Source of the DNA: Microbacterium sp.
Lineage (GTDB): Bacteria; Actinomycetota; Actinomycetes; Actinomycetales; Microbacteriaceae
Direction: 5' to 3'
Assembly: GCF_003248605.1 (NCBI RefSeq)
Contig: NZ_QFPF01000057.1
Location: 1-25,962, forward strand
DNA: 25,962 bases
Part shown: one piece after another, positions 22,306-25,962 of the stretch
Numbering within the stretch: position 1 is the first letter of the stretch
Layout: every line of letters starts with the position of its first letter
The notes under the pieces: model-generated
The model's database searches: none
Told to the model about the DNA's origin: nothing
What the model saw: only the letters and a program-made list of their open reading frames with translations
Made by a program: the position numbers and the translations under genes

Positions 22306-22566
22306 TCAGGCGATGAGCGCGGCGTTTCCGGCCACGATCGTCAGCTCGTCGGCCTCCATGGAGAGGAAGCCGTCCTGGGCGTTGGCGAGGATCTTCGAGC
22401 CGTCCGTCCGGGTGATGCGCACCTGGCCCTCGGCGAGAATGGCGAGGATCGGCTCATGCCCGGCCATCAGGCCGATCTCGCCCTCGACGGTCTTGGCGAT
22501 GACGAGGCTGGCCTCACCGCTCCAGATCTCCGCGTCCGCGGAGACCAGGCTCACGTTGACCGGCAT
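22306..22566 (-). CDS. atpC: ATP synthase F1 epsilon subunit, short form, 86 aa
   Basis: Part of the central stalk of F1, joining gamma to the c-ring. The protein MPVNVSLVSADAEIWSGEAS through GFLSMEADELTIVAGNAALI covers the N-terminal beta-sandwich only. The C-terminal two-helix domain that regulates ATPase activity in E. coli (about 138 aa) and is present in longer actinobacterial forms is missing. The reading frame ends cleanly before a terminator, so this looks like a natural short form rather than damage. ATG 22566 has AAGGAG 11 nt upstream, inside the end of atpD; the gap to the atpD stop is 2 bp, implying translational coupling. Confidence 0.95.
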   Translation of the reverse strand: MPVNVSLVSADAEIWSGEASLVIAKTVEGEIGLMAGHEPILAILAEGQVRITRTDGSKILANAQDGFLSMEADELTIVAGNAALIA

Positions 22567-22568
22567 GA

Positions 22569-24044
<1,476 letters not shown>

Positions 24045-24941
24045 CTACTTCGCCGACGACAGGGCGTCGGCGCCGCCGACGATCTCGGCGATCTGCTGGG
24101 TGATCTCGGCCTGACGCGCGTTGTTGCGCAGGCGGGTGTAGTCGGTGATGAGCTTGTCGGCGTTGTCGCTGGCCGACTTCATCGCCTTCTGCGTCGCGGC
24201 GTGCTTGGCCGCCGACGACTGCAGGAGCGCGTTGAAGACACGGCTCTGGATGTAGACCGGCAGGAGGGCGTCCAGCACCGTCTCGGCGTCCGGCTCGAAC
24301 TCGTAGAGCGGGTACACCTGGGCCGACGACTCCTCCTCGGCCTCGACGACCTCCAGCGGAAGGAGTCGCACGGTCTCGGGGCTCTGGGTCATCATGCTGA
24401 CGAAACGGTTGTAGACCAGGTGGATCTCATCCACGCCGCCCTGCTCTCCGCCGCGGTTGTAGGCGTCGAGGAGGGTGGCCGAGATCTCCTCGGCGGTGTG
24501 GAACTGCGGAGTGTCGGTGTCACCGGTCCACTCGGCGGCGGCCTCGATGCGTCGGAACTGGAAGTACCCGACGGCCTTGCGCCCGACCAGGTAGAACACC
24601 GGCTCGCGGCCCTCCGACCGCAGCAGCGCCGCCAGTTCCATGCCTTCGCGGAGGATCTGGGAGTTGAACGCACCCGCGAGCCCCCGATCCGACGCGAAGA
24701 TCACCACGGCCGAACGGCGGATGGTGGGCCGCTCCTGCGTCAGGGGGTGATCGACGTTGGAGTGCGTCGCCACCGCGGACACCGCGCGGGTCACCGCGCG
24801 GGCGAAGGGTGTGGAGGAGCGCACGCGCCCCATCGCCTTCTGGATCCGCGAAGCAGCGATGAGCTCCATCGCCTTCGTGATCTTCTTCGTGGTCTGAGCA
24901 GAGTTGATCTTCTGCTTGTAGACCCTCAGTTGTGCGCCCAT
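24045..24941 (-). CDS. atpG: ATP synthase F1 gamma subunit, 298 aa
   Basis: The rotating central shaft of F1. The N-terminal helix [20 protein letters not shown] with [13 protein letters not shown] is the family signature. The middle Rossmann-like part has [17 protein letters not shown]. The C-terminal helix [20 protein letters not shown] with [20 protein letters not shown] completes the coiled-coil. The length is typical of actinobacteria, which carry an extra acidic loop ([18 protein letters not shown]). ATG 24941 has AAAGGATC just upstream. It lies 19 bp after atpA. Confidence 0.98.
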   Translation of the reverse strand: MGAQLRVYKQKINSAQTTKKITKAMELIAASRIQKAMGRVRSSTPFARAVTRAVSAVATHSNVDHPLTQERPTIRRSAVVIFASDRGLAGAFNSQILREGMELAALLRSEGREPVFYLVGRKAVGYFQFRRIEAAAEWTGDTDTPQFHTAEEISATLLDAYNRGGEQGGVDEIHLVYNRFVSMMTQSPETVRLLPLEVVEAEEESSAQVYPLYEFEPDAETVLDALLPVYIQSRVFNALLQSSAAKHAATQKAMKSASDNADKLITDYTRLRNNARQAEITQQIAEIVGGADALSSAK

Positions 24942-24960
24942 GATCCTTTACCGGTTCCGC

Positions 24961-25962
24961 TCAGCGACGGCCCTTGACGATCTTCTCCTGGTTGACGTCC
25001 TCGGCCTCGGCGGCGGCGACCTCGTCGCTGCCGGGACGGTTGATCGACTGTCCCTTGCCGGAGCGGAACTCCAGGATGAACTCGTCGACCTTCTTGTCCA
25101 GCTCGGCGACAGTGTCGTCGTCGAGGACGTTGGTCTCGCGCAGGCGGTCGAGGATCGTCGTGTTGCGACGCAGGTAGTCCAGCAGCTCGCGCTCGAACGG
25201 CAGCACGTCCTCGACCTCGATCGAGTCGAGCTTGCCGTTCGTGCCCGCCCAGATCGACACGACCTGCTCCTCGACCGGGTACGGCGAGTACTGCGGCTGC
25301 TTCAGCAGCTCGGTGAGGCGCGCACCGCGCGCCAGCTGGCGGCGGGAGGCGGCGTCGAGGTCGGAGGCGAACATCGCGAAGGCCTCGAGCGAGCGGTACT
25401 GCGCCAGCTCGAGCTTGAGCGTTCCCGAGACCTTCTTGATCGACTTCACCTGCGCGTCACCGCCGACGCGGGACACCGAGATGCCCACGTCGACCGCCGG
25501 ACGCTGGTTGGCGTTGAACAGGTCGGACTGCAGGAAGATCTGCCCGTCGGTGATCGAGATCACGTTCGTCGGGATGTAGGCGGAGACGTCGTTGGCCTTG
25601 GTCTCGATGATCGGAAGACCCGTCATCGACCCCGCACCGAGCTCGTCGCTCAGCTTCGCGCAGCGCTCCAGCAGACGCGAGTGCAGGTAGAAGACGTCGC
25701 CGGGGTAAGCCTCGCGGCCCGGCGGGCGGCGCAGGAGCAGCGATACGGCGCGGTAGGCCTCGGCCTGCTTCGACAGGTCGTCGAAGATGATCAGGACGTG
25801 CTTGCCGCCGTACATCCAGTGCTGGCCGATGGCCGAGCCGGTGTAGGGGGCGAGGTACTTGAAGCCGGCGGGGTCGGAGGCGGGGGCCGCGACGATGGTG
25901 GTGTACTCCATCGCGCCGGCCTCTTCGAGCGCGCCCTTCACCGAAGCGATGGTCGAGCCCTT
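24961..25962 (-). CDS. atpA: ATP synthase F1 alpha subunit, N-terminal part outside window
   Basis: The non-catalytic nucleotide-binding subunit of F1. The visible part of about 333 codons starts inside the protein ([16 protein letters not shown]). It contains [36 protein letters not shown], the alpha/beta signature [14 protein letters not shown] and [18 protein letters not shown]. It ends with an acidic tail ([20 protein letters not shown]). The P-loop lies just beyond the window. The reading frame is open to the window edge. Confidence 0.97.
   Translation of the reverse strand, partial: KGSTIASVKGALEEAGAMEYTTIVAAPASDPAGFKYLAPYTGSAIGQHWMYGGKHVLIIFDDLSKQAEAYRAVSLLLRRPPGREAYPGDVFYLHSRLLERCAKLSDELGAGSMTGLPIIETKANDVSAYIPTNVISITDGQIFLQSDLFNANQRPAVDVGISVSRVGGDAQVKSIKKVSGTLKLELAQYRSLEAFAMFASDLDAASRRQLARGARLTELLKQPQYSPYPVEEQVVSIWAGTNGKLDSIEVEDVLPFERELLDYLRRNTTILDRLRETNVLDDDTVAELDKKVDEFILEFRSGKGQSINRPGSDEVAAAEAEDVNQEKIVKGRR

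Overview
The window is dense, very GC-rich DNA with strong third-position GC bias, short intergenic gaps and typical actinobacterial gene families. Family content, the short ATP synthase epsilon subunit and Microbacteriaceae-like protein sequences suggest a Microbacterium-type actinobacterium; this is inference, since no rRNA or other marker is present. I find no tRNA, rRNA, CRISPR array or intact insertion sequence.

Layout. (1) 1-1085: ispG (MEP isoprenoid pathway), minus strand, C-terminus cut by the window edge. (2) 1178-3253: a tryptophan attenuation unit, with an 11-codon leader peptide carrying two adjacent Trp codons, alternative hairpins, a terminator, and a fused TrpE-TrpG-type anthranilate synthase. 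(3) 3254-3542: a non-coding gap with a short tandem repeat and a 70-nt inverted repeat between convergent genes. (4) 3543-4895: the site-2 protease rseP, minus strand. (5) 4968-6507: a 51-bp palindrome, then a putative copper-handling pair (a small membrane protein and a YcnI/DUF1775 protein). (6) 6594-9344: a MurE-like ligase facing dxr (MEP pathway). (7) 9380-10251: a FKBP-type prolyl isomerase lipoprotein gene that looks broken. (8) 10408-11193: a PlsC-type acyltransferase. (9) 11288-12391: a hipBA toxin-antitoxin remnant whose toxin has lost its kinase core. (10) 12500-15622: OsmC-family protein, type II asparaginase and APC amino-acid permease. (11) 15689-19441: an EccC/FtsK-like ATPase and a PP2C phosphatase. 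(12) 19590-22242: aldo/keto reductase, a proline-rich membrane protein and YaaA. (13) 22306-25962: atpC, atpD, atpG and partial atpA, in minus-strand operon order A-G-D-C.

Two themes connect the window. First, at least seven starts (trpL, ispG, rseP, dxr, plsC, the asparaginase and the aldo/keto reductase) have a TANNNT hexamer ending 6-7 nt before the start codon. This is the signature of leaderless transcripts in actinobacteria, and it decides several start codons. Second, the dxr, rseP and ispG genes, which are often neighbours in actinobacteria, are here on one strand but separated by unrelated plus-strand transcription units.

The most interesting items are the leaderless trp attenuator, the palindromes around rseP, the HHPR motif in the MurE-like ligase, the EccC-like ATPase without visible WXG100 partners, and two decaying genes (FKBP lipoprotein and hipA). 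I did not find a clearly new multi-gene system.
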